From positions 1 through 64,000 of the forward strand of contig DATKKF010000050.1 in assembly GCA_035543115.1 (NCBI GenBank): a DNA stretch of 64,000 nucleotides, read 5' to 3'. The notes under the pieces were generated by a model, which was not told where the DNA came from, made no database searches, and saw nothing but the letters and a program-made list of their open reading frames with translations. This stretch comes from RPRB01 sp035543115 (GTDB taxonomy: Bacteria > Myxococcota > Myxococcia > Myxococcales > Myxococcaceae). The translations under genes were made by a program, and so were the position numbers. This document shows, piece after piece, positions 8,466-17,836 of the stretch. Every line of letters starts with the position of its first letter. The stretch's first letter is position 1.

Positions 8466-9909
8466 GCCGGCTCCCCAGACCCTGTTCGACCGGATCTGGG
8501 AGACCCATCAAGTCCGCCCCGAGACGGCCGAGGCGCCGGCGGTGCTCTTCGTGGACCTGCACCTGGTGCACGAGGTTACCTCGCCGCAGGCCTTCACCGT
8601 GCTCCGCGAGCGGGGGCTCCGGGTGCGCCGTCCGGACCTGACGCTGGCCACGATGGACCACTCGACGCCCACCACCCCCGCCGGCCCGGCGGGCGAGGTG
8701 GAGATCACCGACCCGCAGTGCCGGAGCCAGCTCGAGGCGCTGGAGCGGAATTGCCGCGAATTCGGCATCGAGCTGCACCCGCTGGGGGCGGAGCATCAGG
8801 GAATCGTCCACGTGATCGGGCCCGAGCTCGGCCTGACCCAACCCGGGCGCACGGTGGTCTGCGGCGACAGCCACACCAGCACCCACGGCGCGTTCGGCGC
8901 ATTCGCCTTCGGCATTGGCACCAGCGAGGTGGGGCACGTCCTGGCCACCCAGTGCCTGCTCCAGCGGCGGCCGAGGACCATGGGTATCCGGGTGAACGGC
9001 CGGCTGGGGCCCTGCGTCACCGCCAAGGACCTGATCCTGGAGATCATCTCCCGCCTCGGGGTATCCGGCGGGACCGGGCATGTCCTGGAGTACTCGGGCG
9101 AGGCGATCCGCGCGCTGTCGATGGAGGCGCGGATGACCCTCTGCAACATGTCCATCGAGGCCGGGGCGCGCGCGGGCTTGATCGCCCCCGACGACACGAC
9201 GTTCGAGTACCTGCACGGGAGGCCCCGTGCCCCGAGGGGCCGGGCGTGGGAGGCGGCGCTGGCCCGCTGGCGAACGCTGAGGAGCGACCCGGGGGCGCAG
9301 TTCGACGCGGCGGTCGACATCGACGCCTCGGCGCTCGAGCCGACGGTCACCTTCGGGACCAACCCGGGGATGTCCGCGCCGGTGTCGGGGCGAGTGCCGG
9401 AGCCGGAGCACGAGCGCGAGCCGGCGGCGCGCCGCGCGCTCGAGGCGGCGCTGAGCTACATGGGACTGCGGCCCGGTCAGCCGCTTCAGGGCCACCCCAT
9501 CGACGTGGTGTTCATCGGCTCGTGTACCAATGGCCGGCTCTCGGATCTCCGCGCCGCCGCGTCCGTGCTCCGGGGGCGACGGGTGGCCCCGCGGGTGCGC
9601 GCCCTGGTGGTCCCCGGCTCGCGAGAGGTGAAGCGTGCGGCCGAGGCCGAGGGGCTGCACCGGGTGTTCCTCGAGGCCGGGGCCGAGTGGCGAGAGCCGG
9701 GCTGCTCGATGTGCATCGGGATGAACGGGGATCAGGTCGGGCCCGGCCAGTCCGCGGTGAGCACCTCCAACCGCAACTTCGAGGGCCGGCAGGGACCGGG
9801 CGCCCGCACCTTCCTCGCCAGTCCGCTCACCGCCGCCGCCGCAGCGATCGCCGGCGCGCTGGCCGATCCGCGGGCCTTCGTCGACGCTCGCCCCGAGGGG
9901 AGATTCTGA
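8452..9909 (+). CDS. leuC: 3-isopropylmalate dehydratase, large subunit
   Basis: 485 residues from GTG 8452, which lies inside the end of leuA. Aconitase-superfamily enzyme that isomerises 2- to 3-isopropylmalate with LeuD. The three [4Fe-4S] cysteines are visible: Cys358 in GSCTNGR, and Cys418 and Cys421 in GCSMCIGMN. CGDSHTSTHGAFGAFAFGIGTSE near residue 137 is the conserved substrate loop region. The alternative reading as homoaconitase is unlikely because leuD and leuB follow directly. Confidence 0.95.
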   Translation: MERSEPAPQTLFDRIWETHQVRPETAEAPAVLFVDLHLVHEVTSPQAFTVLRERGLRVRRPDLTLATMDHSTPTTPAGPAGEVEITDPQCRSQLEALERNCREFGIELHPLGAEHQGIVHVIGPELGLTQPGRTVVCGDSHTSTHGAFGAFAFGIGTSEVGHVLATQCLLQRRPRTMGIRVNGRLGPCVTAKDLILEIISRLGVSGGTGHVLEYSGEAIRALSMEARMTLCNMSIEAGARAGLIAPDDTTFEYLHGRPRAPRGRAWEAALARWRTLRSDPGAQFDAAVDIDASALEPTVTFGTNPGMSAPVSGRVPEPEHEREPAARRALEAALSYMGLRPGQPLQGHPIDVVFIGSCTNGRLSDLRAAASVLRGRRVAPRVRALVVPGSREVKRAAEAEGLHRVFLEAGAEWREPGCSMCIGMNGDQVGPGQSAVSTSNRNFEGRQGPGARTFLASPLTAAAAAIAGALADPRAFVDARPEGRF

Positions 9910-10496
9910 TGCCGCCCTTCCACACGCTCACCTCGCACGCCGTGGTGCTCTCCCGCCGGGACATCGACACCGACCAGATCATCCCCGCGCGCTTTCTCAA
10001 GGGGACCACCCGGGAGGGGCTGGGGCGGTGGCTCTTCGCCGGTTGGCGCTACGACGGGCAGGGCGCGCCGGTGGCCGACTTCCCGCTCAATGACCCGCGG
10101 GCCGCCGGGGCGCGCATCCTGATCGCCGGTGCCAACTTCGGCTGCGGCTCGTCGCGCGAGCATGCCCCCTGGGCGCTGGTGGACCAGGGCTTCCGGGCGG
10201 TGATCAGCGCGTCGATCGCCGACATCTTCCGGAACAACGCGATCAAGAACGGGCTGGTCCCGGCGGTGGTGGACGAGGAGGCGCACCGGGCGCTGCTCGC
10301 CCAGCCCTTTGGCGAGGTGACGGTGGACCTCGAGGCACAGGAGGTCATCGCGCCCGGCGTGCGGGCCCGCTTCTCGATCGACCCGTTCGCCCGCCGCTGC
10401 CTGCTCGACGGGACCGACGAGCTCGGCTTCCTCCTCGGCCAGGCGGGGGCGATCGCCGAATACGAGCAGGCCCGCCGCCGGGAGGAGCTGGCGTGA
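9909..10496 (+). CDS. leuD: 3-isopropylmalate dehydratase, small subunit
   Basis: 195 residues. The ATG shares its A with the leuC stop codon (TGATG), so the two subunits should be made in step. The swivel-domain motifs DIDTDQIIPARFLK near residue 18 and GANFGCGSSREHAPWAL near residue 72 are intact. It completes the isopropylmalate isomerase. The 3' end overlaps leuB by four bases (GTGA). Confidence 0.95.
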   Translation: MPPFHTLTSHAVVLSRRDIDTDQIIPARFLKGTTREGLGRWLFAGWRYDGQGAPVADFPLNDPRAAGARILIAGANFGCGSSREHAPWALVDQGFRAVISASIADIFRNNAIKNGLVPAVVDEEAHRALLAQPFGEVTVDLEAQEVIAPGVRARFSIDPFARRCLLDGTDELGFLLGQAGAIAEYEQARRREELA

Positions 10497-11599
10497 GCCA
10501 CCTGGTCGCGGTGCTGGGGGGCGACGGGATCGGCCCCGAGGTGACCGAGCTCGCGGCGCGCGCGCTGGTCGAGGCCGCCGCCTTGCACGGGGTGAAGGTC
10601 GAGCTCCGCGAGGCGCTCATCGGCGGGTGCGCGATCGACCAGACCGGCTCGCCGCTTCCCGAGGAGACGCTCGGGCTGTGCCGCTCGGCGAGCGCGGTCC
10701 TGCTCGGGGCAGTGGGCGGACCCCAGTGGCCGCCCGAGGCGCGGGTCCGGCCCGAGCAAGGCCTGCTGGCGCTGCGCCGCGAGCTGGGGCTCTTCGCCAA
10801 CCTGCGCCCGGTCACCATCCACCCGATGGTCATCCCCAGCTCGCCGCTCCGGCCCGAGCTGCTCCGGGGCGTGGATCTGCTCGTCGTGCGCGAGCTGACC
10901 GGCGGCATCTACTTCGGCGCCAAGCGACGCGACGGCGACCGCGCCGAGGACGTGTGCTCCTACACCACCGGGGAGGTCGAGCGCGTGGTGCGCGCCGCGG
11001 CGGGGTACGCCCGGGCACGCCGCCGGAAGCTGACCTCGGTCGACAAGGCGAACGTTCTCGAGACCTCCCGCCTCTGGCGCGAGGTGGCCACCCGGGTGGT
11101 GGAGAGCGAGTTCCCGGACGTGCAGCTCGAGCACCAGCTGGTCGACTCCTGCGCGATGCAGCTGGTGCGGGCTCCCCGGTTCTTCGACGTGATCGTCACC
11201 GAGAACCTCTTCGGCGACGTGCTCACCGACGAGGCCGCGGTCCTCGGCGGCTCCATCGGGATGCTGCCCTCGGCGTCGCTGGGCGAGGGGCCGCGTGGGC
11301 TCTACGAGCCGATCCACGGCTCGGCGCCGGCGCTCGCCGGCCGGGGGGTGGCCAATCCCTACGGGGCGATCCTCAGCGCGGCGATGCTGCTCCGCCACTC
11401 GCTCGGGCTTCCCGGGGCGGCCTGGGCGCTGGAGGCCGCGGTGAGCGCCGCGGTCGAGGAGGGCGTGCTGACCGAGGACGTCACCCCGCCCGGCCGGCAC
11501 CCCGCGACGACTCAGGAGGCGGGCAGCGCGGTGCTCCGTGCGCTCCGCCGCGTCGCGACGGCGAGGGCGAGGCCGGAGCTGCAGATGGAGGAGCGCTGA
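10493..11599 (+). CDS. leuB: 3-isopropylmalate dehydrogenase
   Basis: 368 residues from GTG 10493 in a GTGA overlap with leuD. It oxidises and decarboxylates 3-isopropylmalate with NAD. Family marks are GGDGIGPEV near residue 9, RELTGGIYFG near 135, the catalytic Lys in VDKANVLETSRLWR near 184, and DEAAVLGGSIGMLPSASLG near 246. Isocitrate and tartrate dehydrogenases are relatives, but length, motifs and position in a leu operon settle the assignment. The stop overlaps the ilvD start by one base. Confidence 0.95.
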   Translation: MSHLVAVLGGDGIGPEVTELAARALVEAAALHGVKVELREALIGGCAIDQTGSPLPEETLGLCRSASAVLLGAVGGPQWPPEARVRPEQGLLALRRELGLFANLRPVTIHPMVIPSSPLRPELLRGVDLLVVRELTGGIYFGAKRRDGDRAEDVCSYTTGEVERVVRAAAGYARARRRKLTSVDKANVLETSRLWREVATRVVESEFPDVQLEHQLVDSCAMQLVRAPRFFDVIVTENLFGDVLTDEAAVLGGSIGMLPSASLGEGPRGLYEPIHGSAPALAGRGVANPYGAILSAAMLLRHSLGLPGAAWALEAAVSAAVEEGVLTEDVTPPGRHPATTQEAGSAVLRALRRVATARARPELQMEER

Positions 11600-13302
11600 T
11601 GCCGGGCGACCCGCGCCACAAGAGCCGCACGCTCACCGAGGGTCCGGACCGGGCTCCGGCACGAGCAATGCTCAAGGCCATCGGCTTCAGCTCGGAGGAT
11701 CTGGCCCGGCCACTGATCGGAGTGGCCAGCACCTGGACCGAGACCATGCCCTGCAACTTCCACCTCCGCCGCCTCGCCGGGCAGGTGAAGCAGGGCATCC
11801 GGGCCGCCGGCTGCACCCCGATGGAGTTCGACACCATCGCCATCAGCGACGGCGTCACCATGGGCACCGAGGGGATGAAGGCCTCGCTGGTCAGCCGCGA
11901 GGTGATCGCCGACTCCATCGAGCTGGTCGGCCGCGGCCACCTGTTCGACGGAATGGTCGCCCTGGTCGGCTGCGACAAGACCATCCCCGGCGCGGCGATG
12001 GCGCTGCTCCGGCTCGACCTGCCCTCGCTGGTGCTGTACGGCGGGTCGATTCGCCCCGGCCGGTTCGAGGGACGGGACGTCACCATCCAGGATGTCTTCG
12101 AGGGCGTGGGTGCGCACGCTGCCGGCCGGATGTCGGCGGCGCAGCTCCAGGAGCTCGAGGACGCGGCCTGCCCCGGCAGTGGCGCCTGCGGGGGGCAGTA
12201 CACGGCGAACACCATGGCGCTGGCCCTCGAGGTGCTCGGGCTCTCCCCGGTGGGCTACGCCACCATCCCCGCCGAGGATCCGCGCAAGGACGAGGCGACG
12301 CGGGCCGCGGGCGCGCTCGCCGTCCAGCTGCTCCAGGCGGGCAGAAGGCCGCGGCAGCACCTCACCCGGGCGTCGTTCGAGAACGCGATCGCCGCGGTCG
12401 CCGCGACCGGAGGCTCCACCAACGCCGTGCTTCACCTCCTGGCGCTGGCGCGCGAGGCCGGAATCCCGCTGGCCATCGACGACTTCGACCGGGTCAGCAG
12501 GCGCACCCCGCTCCTGGCCGACCTCAAGCCCGGCGGAAGGTACGTCGCGGTGGACATGGACCGGGCCGGCGGGGTGCCCCTGCTGGTGTCGCGCCTGCTG
12601 GAGGCAGGGAAGCTCGACGGCGAGGCGCTCGCCGTGGACGGTAGGCGCTGGTCCGAGCACGCCGCCGCCGCCCGGGAGACGCCGGGGCAACGAGTCTTGC
12701 GCCCGCTGGCCGAGCCGGTGAGCCCGACCGGGGGGCTGGTCATCCTCCGCGGAAACCTCGCGCCCGACGGCTGCGTGCTGAAGATGTCCGGTCACGAGCG
12801 GGCGTACCACCGTGGCCCCGCGCGGGTGTTCGAGCGCGAGGAGGACGCCTTCGCCGCCGTCGGTGCGGGGCGCATCCGCCGGGACGAGGTGCTGGTCATC
12901 CGCTACGAGGGCCCGCGCGGCGGCCCCGGTATGCGGGAGATGCTCGGGGTCACCGCGGCGCTGGTCGGCCAGGGTCTGGGTGAGCAGGTGGCGCTGATCA
13001 CCGACGGCCGCTTCAGCGGCGCCACCCGCGGGCTGATGGTGGGCCACGTGGCCCCCGAGGCCGCCGCCGGCGGGCCGATCGCCGCGGTGCGGGACGGAGA
13101 CCCAGTGGTCATCGACGTGAACGCGCGCGCGCTCCGGGTGGAGCTCTCCGCCGAGGAGCTCGACGCGCGCCTCCGGGCCTGGACTCCGCCGGCCCCCCGC
13201 TACGCCGCGGGCGTGTTCGCCAAGTACGCGGCGCTCGTCACCTCGGCGGCGGAGGGCGCGATCACCCTCCCCCCGCGCAGCTCAACCCCAAAGGAGCAGT
13301 GA
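11599..13302 (+). CDS. ilvD: Dihydroxy-acid dehydratase
   Basis: 567 residues, ATG sharing one base with the leuB stop. It dehydrates the dihydroxy acids made by IlvC to the 2-oxo acids of valine and isoleucine. Three Fe-S cysteines are visible: Cys52 (TMPCNFH), Cys125 (VGCDKTIPG) and Cys197 (CPGSGACGGQYTANTM). The C-terminal motif GRFSGATRGLMVGHVAPEA is intact. It is read directly into ilvC with no intergenic base, so coupled expression is expected. Confidence 0.96.
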   Translation: MPGDPRHKSRTLTEGPDRAPARAMLKAIGFSSEDLARPLIGVASTWTETMPCNFHLRRLAGQVKQGIRAAGCTPMEFDTIAISDGVTMGTEGMKASLVSREVIADSIELVGRGHLFDGMVALVGCDKTIPGAAMALLRLDLPSLVLYGGSIRPGRFEGRDVTIQDVFEGVGAHAAGRMSAAQLQELEDAACPGSGACGGQYTANTMALALEVLGLSPVGYATIPAEDPRKDEATRAAGALAVQLLQAGRRPRQHLTRASFENAIAAVAATGGSTNAVLHLLALAREAGIPLAIDDFDRVSRRTPLLADLKPGGRYVAVDMDRAGGVPLLVSRLLEAGKLDGEALAVDGRRWSEHAAAARETPGQRVLRPLAEPVSPTGGLVILRGNLAPDGCVLKMSGHERAYHRGPARVFEREEDAFAAVGAGRIRRDEVLVIRYEGPRGGPGMREMLGVTAALVGQGLGEQVALITDGRFSGATRGLMVGHVAPEAAAGGPIAAVRDGDPVVIDVNARALRVELSAEELDARLRAWTPPAPRYAAGVFAKYAALVTSAAEGAITLPPRSSTPKEQ

Positions 13303-14328
13303 ATGGCCACGCTGTATTACGAGAAGGACGCCCCGCTCGAGCCCATCCAGAAACGCAAGGTCGCGGTGATCGGCTACGGCAGCCAGGGGCACGCGCACGC
13401 GCTGAACCTCAAGGACTCCGGGGTCGACGTCCGTGTCGGGCTGCACGCTGGGAGCAAGTCGGCCCGGAAGGCGCAGGACGCAGGCCTGCGCGTGCTGTCG
13501 GTGGCCGACGCCACGCGCGAGGCCGACGTCATCATGGTCCTCACTCCGGACGAGAAGCAGCGGAAGATCTACGAAGAGGAGATCGCCCCCGGCCTCTCGC
13601 GAGGGAAGGCCCTGTTCTTCGCCCACGGCTTCAACATCCACTACGGGCAGATCCGCCCCCCGCCCGAGGTGGACGTGATCCTCATCGCCCCCAAGGCGCC
13701 GGGGCACATGGTGCGGCGGCTCTACCAGCAGGGCCAGGGCACCCCCTCGCTGATCGCCGTGCACCGCGACGCATCCGGCCAGGCGAAGACCCTGGGCCTC
13801 TCGTACGCCCGGGCACTGGGGAGCGCGCGCTGCGGCGTGCTCGAGACCACCTTCCGGGAGGAGACCGAGACCGATCTCTTCGGGGAACAGGCCGTGCTCT
13901 GCGGCGGGCTGACCGCGCTGGTCCAGGCCGGCTACGACACCCTGGTGCAGGCCGGCTACCAGCCGGAGAGCGCGTACTTCGAGTGCCTGCACGAGCTGAA
14001 GCTCATCGTGGACATGATGTACGAGGGCGGCCTCGGCTGGATGCGGCACTCGATCAGCGACACCGCCGAGTATGGCGACTACAGCCGCGGCCCGCGGATC
14101 GTCACCGAGGGGACCCGGGCGGAGATGAAGCGCATCCTCCGCGAGATCCAGACCGGGGCCTTCGCCCGGGAGTGGATCCTCGAGAACCAAGCGGGCCGGC
14201 CGCACTTCGAGCGGCTGCGCGAGGAGGGCAAGGCCCATCCCATCGAGGAGGTGGGCCGGAGGCTCCGCGAGACGATGAGCTGGATCCGCGACGCCAAGAA
14301 GGACTCGAGCGAGTCGGGCTCGCACTGA
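13303..14328 (+). CDS. ilvC: Ketol-acid reductoisomerase (class I, short form)
   Basis: 341 residues, beginning on the base after the ilvD stop. It isomerises and reduces acetolactate using NAD(P)H and Mg2+. The Rossmann motif is VIGYGSQGHAHALNLKDSG near residue 22. The cofactor-selecting loop contains GLHAGSKSARKA. The C-terminal knotted domain has the metal- and substrate-binding ETETDLFGEQAVLCGG and HELKLIVDMMYEGG motifs. The length is that of the class I form, not the duplicated class II form. Confidence 0.96.
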   Translation: MATLYYEKDAPLEPIQKRKVAVIGYGSQGHAHALNLKDSGVDVRVGLHAGSKSARKAQDAGLRVLSVADATREADVIMVLTPDEKQRKIYEEEIAPGLSRGKALFFAHGFNIHYGQIRPPPEVDVILIAPKAPGHMVRRLYQQGQGTPSLIAVHRDASGQAKTLGLSYARALGSARCGVLETTFREETETDLFGEQAVLCGGLTALVQAGYDTLVQAGYQPESAYFECLHELKLIVDMMYEGGLGWMRHSISDTAEYGDYSRGPRIVTEGTRAEMKRILREIQTGAFAREWILENQAGRPHFERLREEGKAHPIEEVGRRLRETMSWIRDAKKDSSESGSH

Positions 14329-14383
14329 ACTTCTCCCGGGCCGTCAGGGGGGGCGGCCCGGGGACAGGAAAAGAGGAGAGCAC

Positions 14384-15346
14384 GTGGAGACGAAGAAGGG
14401 GCAGAAGCCGCCGATGTGGCTGAACGGCAAGCTGGTGGCGGCGGCGGACGCCAAGCTGGATTTCCTCACCCCGGCGCTGCACTACGGCGTCGGGGTCTTC
14501 GAGGGCATTCGCTGCTACCGCACGCCGCGCGGGCCGGCGGTGTTCCGGCTCCGGGAGCACATCGCACGGCTCCTCGGCTCGGCACGGGTGCTCGGCTGGC
14601 GCGAGCTGCCCTACGGTGTGCCGGAGCTGATGGAGGCCTGCCTGGAGACGATCCGGGCCAGCGGGTACGAGGAGTGTTACGTCCGTCCGCTGATCTGGCT
14701 CGCCGAGGGTGGCTGGAACCTCACCATGGACGCGGGGCGTCCGTACTTTGGCATCGCGGTCTGGGAGTGGAAGGCCTACCTCGGGGCGGAGGCGATCGAG
14801 AACGGCGTCCGGGCAAACATCTCCTCGTTCACCCGCCACCACCCCAACGTGATGATGACCAAGGCGAAGATCACCGGGAACTACCCCAACTCGGTGCTGG
14901 CCAAGACCGAGTCGCTGCGGCTCGGGTTCGAGGAGGCCATCATGCTCGACGCCCAGGGCCTGGTGGCCGAGTGCACCGGGGAGAACATCTTCCTGGTCAG
15001 GGACGGCGCGCTCTTGACCCCGCCCGACGCCGCGGTGCTGGAAGGGCTGACCCGGGACTCGATCATCCAGCTGGGACGCGAGCTGGGACACGAGGTGGTG
15101 AAGCAGCCCATCTCCCGCGACCAGCTCTACGGAGCCGACGAGGTCTTCGTCTGCGGGACTGCGGCGGAGGTCGTCGCCCTCAGGGAGATCGACTTCCGGA
15201 CCATCGGGACGGGGCGGATGGGGCCGGTGACGCGTGCGCTCCAGACGGCGTACCTCGCGGCAGCCCGGGGGCAGCGGCCGGGCTTCGAGCACTGGCTCAC
15301 GCCCGTCGCCGGCGTCGAGGCGGTGAAGGTGGCCGCAGCGGGTTGA
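14384..15346 (+). CDS. ilvE: Branched-chain amino acid aminotransferase (class IV)
   Basis: 320 residues from GTG 14384 behind AGAGGAGAG. PLP enzyme doing the last step to Val, Leu and Ile. The catalytic Lys is in MTKAKITGNYPNS near residue 165. ECTGENIFLVRDGALLTPP near 198 and LEGLTRDSIIQL are class IV marks typical of the IlvE branch. D-amino acid transaminase and aminodeoxychorismate lyase are relatives that fit the context less well. Last gene of the operon; the next gene is convergent, 76 bases away. Confidence 0.94.
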   Translation: METKKGQKPPMWLNGKLVAAADAKLDFLTPALHYGVGVFEGIRCYRTPRGPAVFRLREHIARLLGSARVLGWRELPYGVPELMEACLETIRASGYEECYVRPLIWLAEGGWNLTMDAGRPYFGIAVWEWKAYLGAEAIENGVRANISSFTRHHPNVMMTKAKITGNYPNSVLAKTESLRLGFEEAIMLDAQGLVAECTGENIFLVRDGALLTPPDAAVLEGLTRDSIIQLGRELGHEVVKQPISRDQLYGADEVFVCGTAAEVVALREIDFRTIGTGRMGPVTRALQTAYLAAARGQRPGFEHWLTPVAGVEAVKVAAAG

Positions 15347-15422
15347 GTCGGTGGGAGGCGGTGCGCAGCGACTTGGTGCGCCCAGGGCTCCCTTGGAGCA
15401 GCTCGAGATCTGCCCGGGGTGC

Positions 15423-16538
15423 TCAAGAGGAGGGAGTGAGCTGGGCGCTGCGTCGCTGACCGGCGAGCGTCACCCCCCAGGCGATCATCGGCGCCTCCAC
15501 CGCGTGGTAGAGCAGCACCGGCACGAGGACCGACAGCCCGATGCAGACGCCGATCCGGACTGCCAGCGGAGCGCTCGCCATCCGGATGAAGGCGATCCAG
15601 AAGACGATGAGGTGGGCCAGGTAGATGCCGTACGAGTACCGGGCGATCCACGCCGCGGATGTCCGGATCCACCGCACGTTCACCGGTCGGAAGCGGCCCA
15701 CCGTCGTCCCCAGCAGGAGGCACCCCAGCCACCCGACCTCGAGCCCGAGTTGACGGAGCGCGAAGGCGAGGGCGATGACCACCGGCCATCCGAGCCAGTG
15801 AAACCGCGCGGTGCTCCTCCGCTCCCGCGCAAAGGCCACCACTCCGGCGACGAAGCACGGGGCGTAGCGGGCCAGGTCGAGCCGGGTGGCGGTGGTTCCT
15901 TCCTGGACGAGGGCCAGCACCACCGCCAGCAGCCAGAGGAGGATCGGCGCCGGCCCCCGAGGGTGAGTCACCCCCACGAAGAGCAGGGGGAGCAAGAGGT
16001 ACATCTGGACCTCGTAGGGGAGGCTCCAGAGCGGGTCGAGCACCGAGGGGGTGAGGGTGAGGTTCTGCACCAGCGCCAGGTTGGAGATGACGTCCGACCA
16101 GCCGGGCCACTGGTACCCGCGCGTTGGAAACGCGGGGATGCCCACCAGCACCACCGTCGAGACGACGAGGATGCTGAGCGGGTAGATGCGAAACACCCGG
16201 CGGACGTAGAAGCGGAGCGCGCGGTCCTCCTCGGGGAGCCGCCCGAGCGTCCGCATCAGCACGTAGCTGGTGTGGACGAAGAAGATGGCCACGCCCCCTT
16301 GCGCCAGCAGCCGGAACGACAGTGGCCCGACCTGGTTCAGGTCGAAGAGCTGCGCCAGGTGCCCGACGTAGACAGCGAGGACCGCAGCGGCGCGCAGGAG
16401 GTCGAGGTTTGCGAGGTGTTCGGCGCGGTCCTGCAGGGCGGGGTCCCGAGGAGCCAGAGCGTACCCGGGCGAAGCCCAGCGTCGCCACTTGAGCCGCCCG
16501 CTCGGGCGGTTCGGCCGCAGGCGTACCTTCACCCCCAC
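15423..16538 (-). CDS. Acyltransferase 3 family integral membrane protein
   Basis: About 371 residues if started at GTG 16538. The reading frame is open up to 16676 but would then overlap the divergent gene at 16646, so an internal GTG (16538, 16532 or 16526) is more likely and none has a strong ribosome site. It shows about ten hydrophobic helices and the family pattern NLDLLRAAAVLAVYVGHL at the start of helix 1, with RFYVRRVFRIYPL near the first loop and YSYGIYLAHLIVF near the end. Members O-acylate extracellular sugars, lipids or antibiotics. The divergent glycosyltransferase makes a glycan substrate plausible. Confidence 0.85.
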   Translation of the reverse strand: MGVKVRLRPNRPSGRLKWRRWASPGYALAPRDPALQDRAEHLANLDLLRAAAVLAVYVGHLAQLFDLNQVGPLSFRLLAQGGVAIFFVHTSYVLMRTLGRLPEEDRALRFYVRRVFRIYPLSILVVSTVVLVGIPAFPTRGYQWPGWSDVISNLALVQNLTLTPSVLDPLWSLPYEVQMYLLLPLLFVGVTHPRGPAPILLWLLAVVLALVQEGTTATRLDLARYAPCFVAGVVAFARERRSTARFHWLGWPVVIALAFALRQLGLEVGWLGCLLLGTTVGRFRPVNVRWIRTSAAWIARYSYGIYLAHLIVFWIAFIRMASAPLAVRIGVCIGLSVLVPVLLYHAVEAPMIAWGVTLAGQRRSAQLTPSS

Positions 16539-16645
16539 CAGCCCGGACGACGTGCCCGTGGTGAGAGGCCCCACACCCGCGACCACAACGTGCCGGTGAA
16601 GCGAGTGATCGCCACTTGCTCCTCGGGGGAGCATAGTGCCCGGCG

Positions 16646-17836
16646 ATGCGGACGCCCCGCCGGCTGCACATCGCATACGCGGTCGACACCTTCGACGGCG
16701 TGAAGACCGGGGGCGTCATCTCCGCGCAGCGCTTCATCGCGGCGCTGCGGGAGCGGCACGAGGTGACGGTGATCGCCGGCGGCCCGAGCGGCGAGGGGCG
16801 GATCGGCCTCCCGCGCTTCACCATCCCCCCCTTCGGCCGGGTGATGCGCCAGATGGGCTTCGTCTTCGCCTGGCCCTCGCGCCGCGCGCTCGAGCCGGTG
16901 CTGCGCCGCGCCGACGTCCTCCACGTCCAGTTCCCCTTCTGGCTCGGCATCCGGGCCGCCTCCCTGGCGCGCCGGCTGGGGACACCGGTGGTGGCGGCCT
17001 CGCACCTTCTTCCGGAGAACATGTTCCTCAACATCGGCGTCCACTCCCGGTGGTGGGTGGACCGGACCTGGCGCTTCTTCATCTCCACCCTCTACGGCCG
17101 CGCCGACCACGTCGTGTGTCCCACTGCCTTCGGCGTGGAGCAGCTGCGGCGCCACGGCCTCACCGTCCCCGCGTCCATCATCTCCAACGGGATCCCGCCG
17201 CAGTTCAGTCCCGGGCCGGCGGAGCGCGAGTCGCGTCACCGCGACCGGTTCCTGGTGCTCTCGGTCTCGCGACTGGCGAGGGAGAAGCGGATCGAGGTGA
17301 TCATCGAGGCGGTGCGCCGCTCGCGCCACGCCTCCCGGATCCAGCTGGTCCTGTGCGGACAGGGGCCGGAGGAGGACCGGCTCCGGCGGCTCTCGGCCAC
17401 GCTGCCGCTCCCGGCGGAGATCCGCGTCGTCAATGAGGACGAGATGCCGGCGTTGATGCGCTCTGCGGATCTCCTGGTCCACGCCGCCGAGGTCGAGCTC
17501 GAGGGGATGGCCCTGCTCGAGGCGCTGGGCACCGGCCTTCCGGCGCTGATCGCCGATGCCCCGCTGAGCGCCGCGGGCCGGTTCGCAGTCGGCGACGCAT
17601 TTCGTTTCCCCGCTGGCGATTCCGAGGCGCTGGCAAGCCGGATCGACACCCTCATCGAGCACCCGGACCAACTGGCCGCCGCGCGCCAGGCGAGCATCGT
17701 TGCCGCCCGCGGACTGACGCTCGAGGCCTCGGTCGCCCGGCTCGAGGCGATCTACCAGCTGGTGGCCCGTCCGGCGCCGGCTACCGGAGCGGCCGCTCGC
17801 CCCGCACCAGCCACAAAGCGCCCGGCAGCGCCGTGA
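16646..17836 (+). CDS. GT4-family glycosyltransferase (GT-B fold)
   Basis: 396 residues. The N-terminal Rossmann domain binds the acceptor, with the Gly-rich loop YAVDTFDGVKTGGV near residue 12. The C-terminal GT1/GT4 domain starts near 195 with LVLSVSRLAREKRIEVIIEA and ends with the nucleotide-sugar region HAAEVELEGMALLEALGTGLPALI (E-x7-E type) near 280. Such enzymes transfer sugars from UDP- or GDP-donors to lipids or growing glycans on the cytoplasmic side. The 3' end overlaps the convergent exporter gene by 56 bases; the Pro/Ala-rich tail in that overlap is probably disordered. Confidence 0.88.
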   Translation: MRTPRRLHIAYAVDTFDGVKTGGVISAQRFIAALRERHEVTVIAGGPSGEGRIGLPRFTIPPFGRVMRQMGFVFAWPSRRALEPVLRRADVLHVQFPFWLGIRAASLARRLGTPVVAASHLLPENMFLNIGVHSRWWVDRTWRFFISTLYGRADHVVCPTAFGVEQLRRHGLTVPASIISNGIPPQFSPGPAERESRHRDRFLVLSVSRLAREKRIEVIIEAVRRSRHASRIQLVLCGQGPEEDRLRRLSATLPLPAEIRVVNEDEMPALMRSADLLVHAAEVELEGMALLEALGTGLPALIADAPLSAAGRFAVGDAFRFPAGDSEALASRIDTLIEHPDQLAAARQASIVAARGLTLEASVARLEAIYQLVARPAPATGAAARPAPATKRPAAP

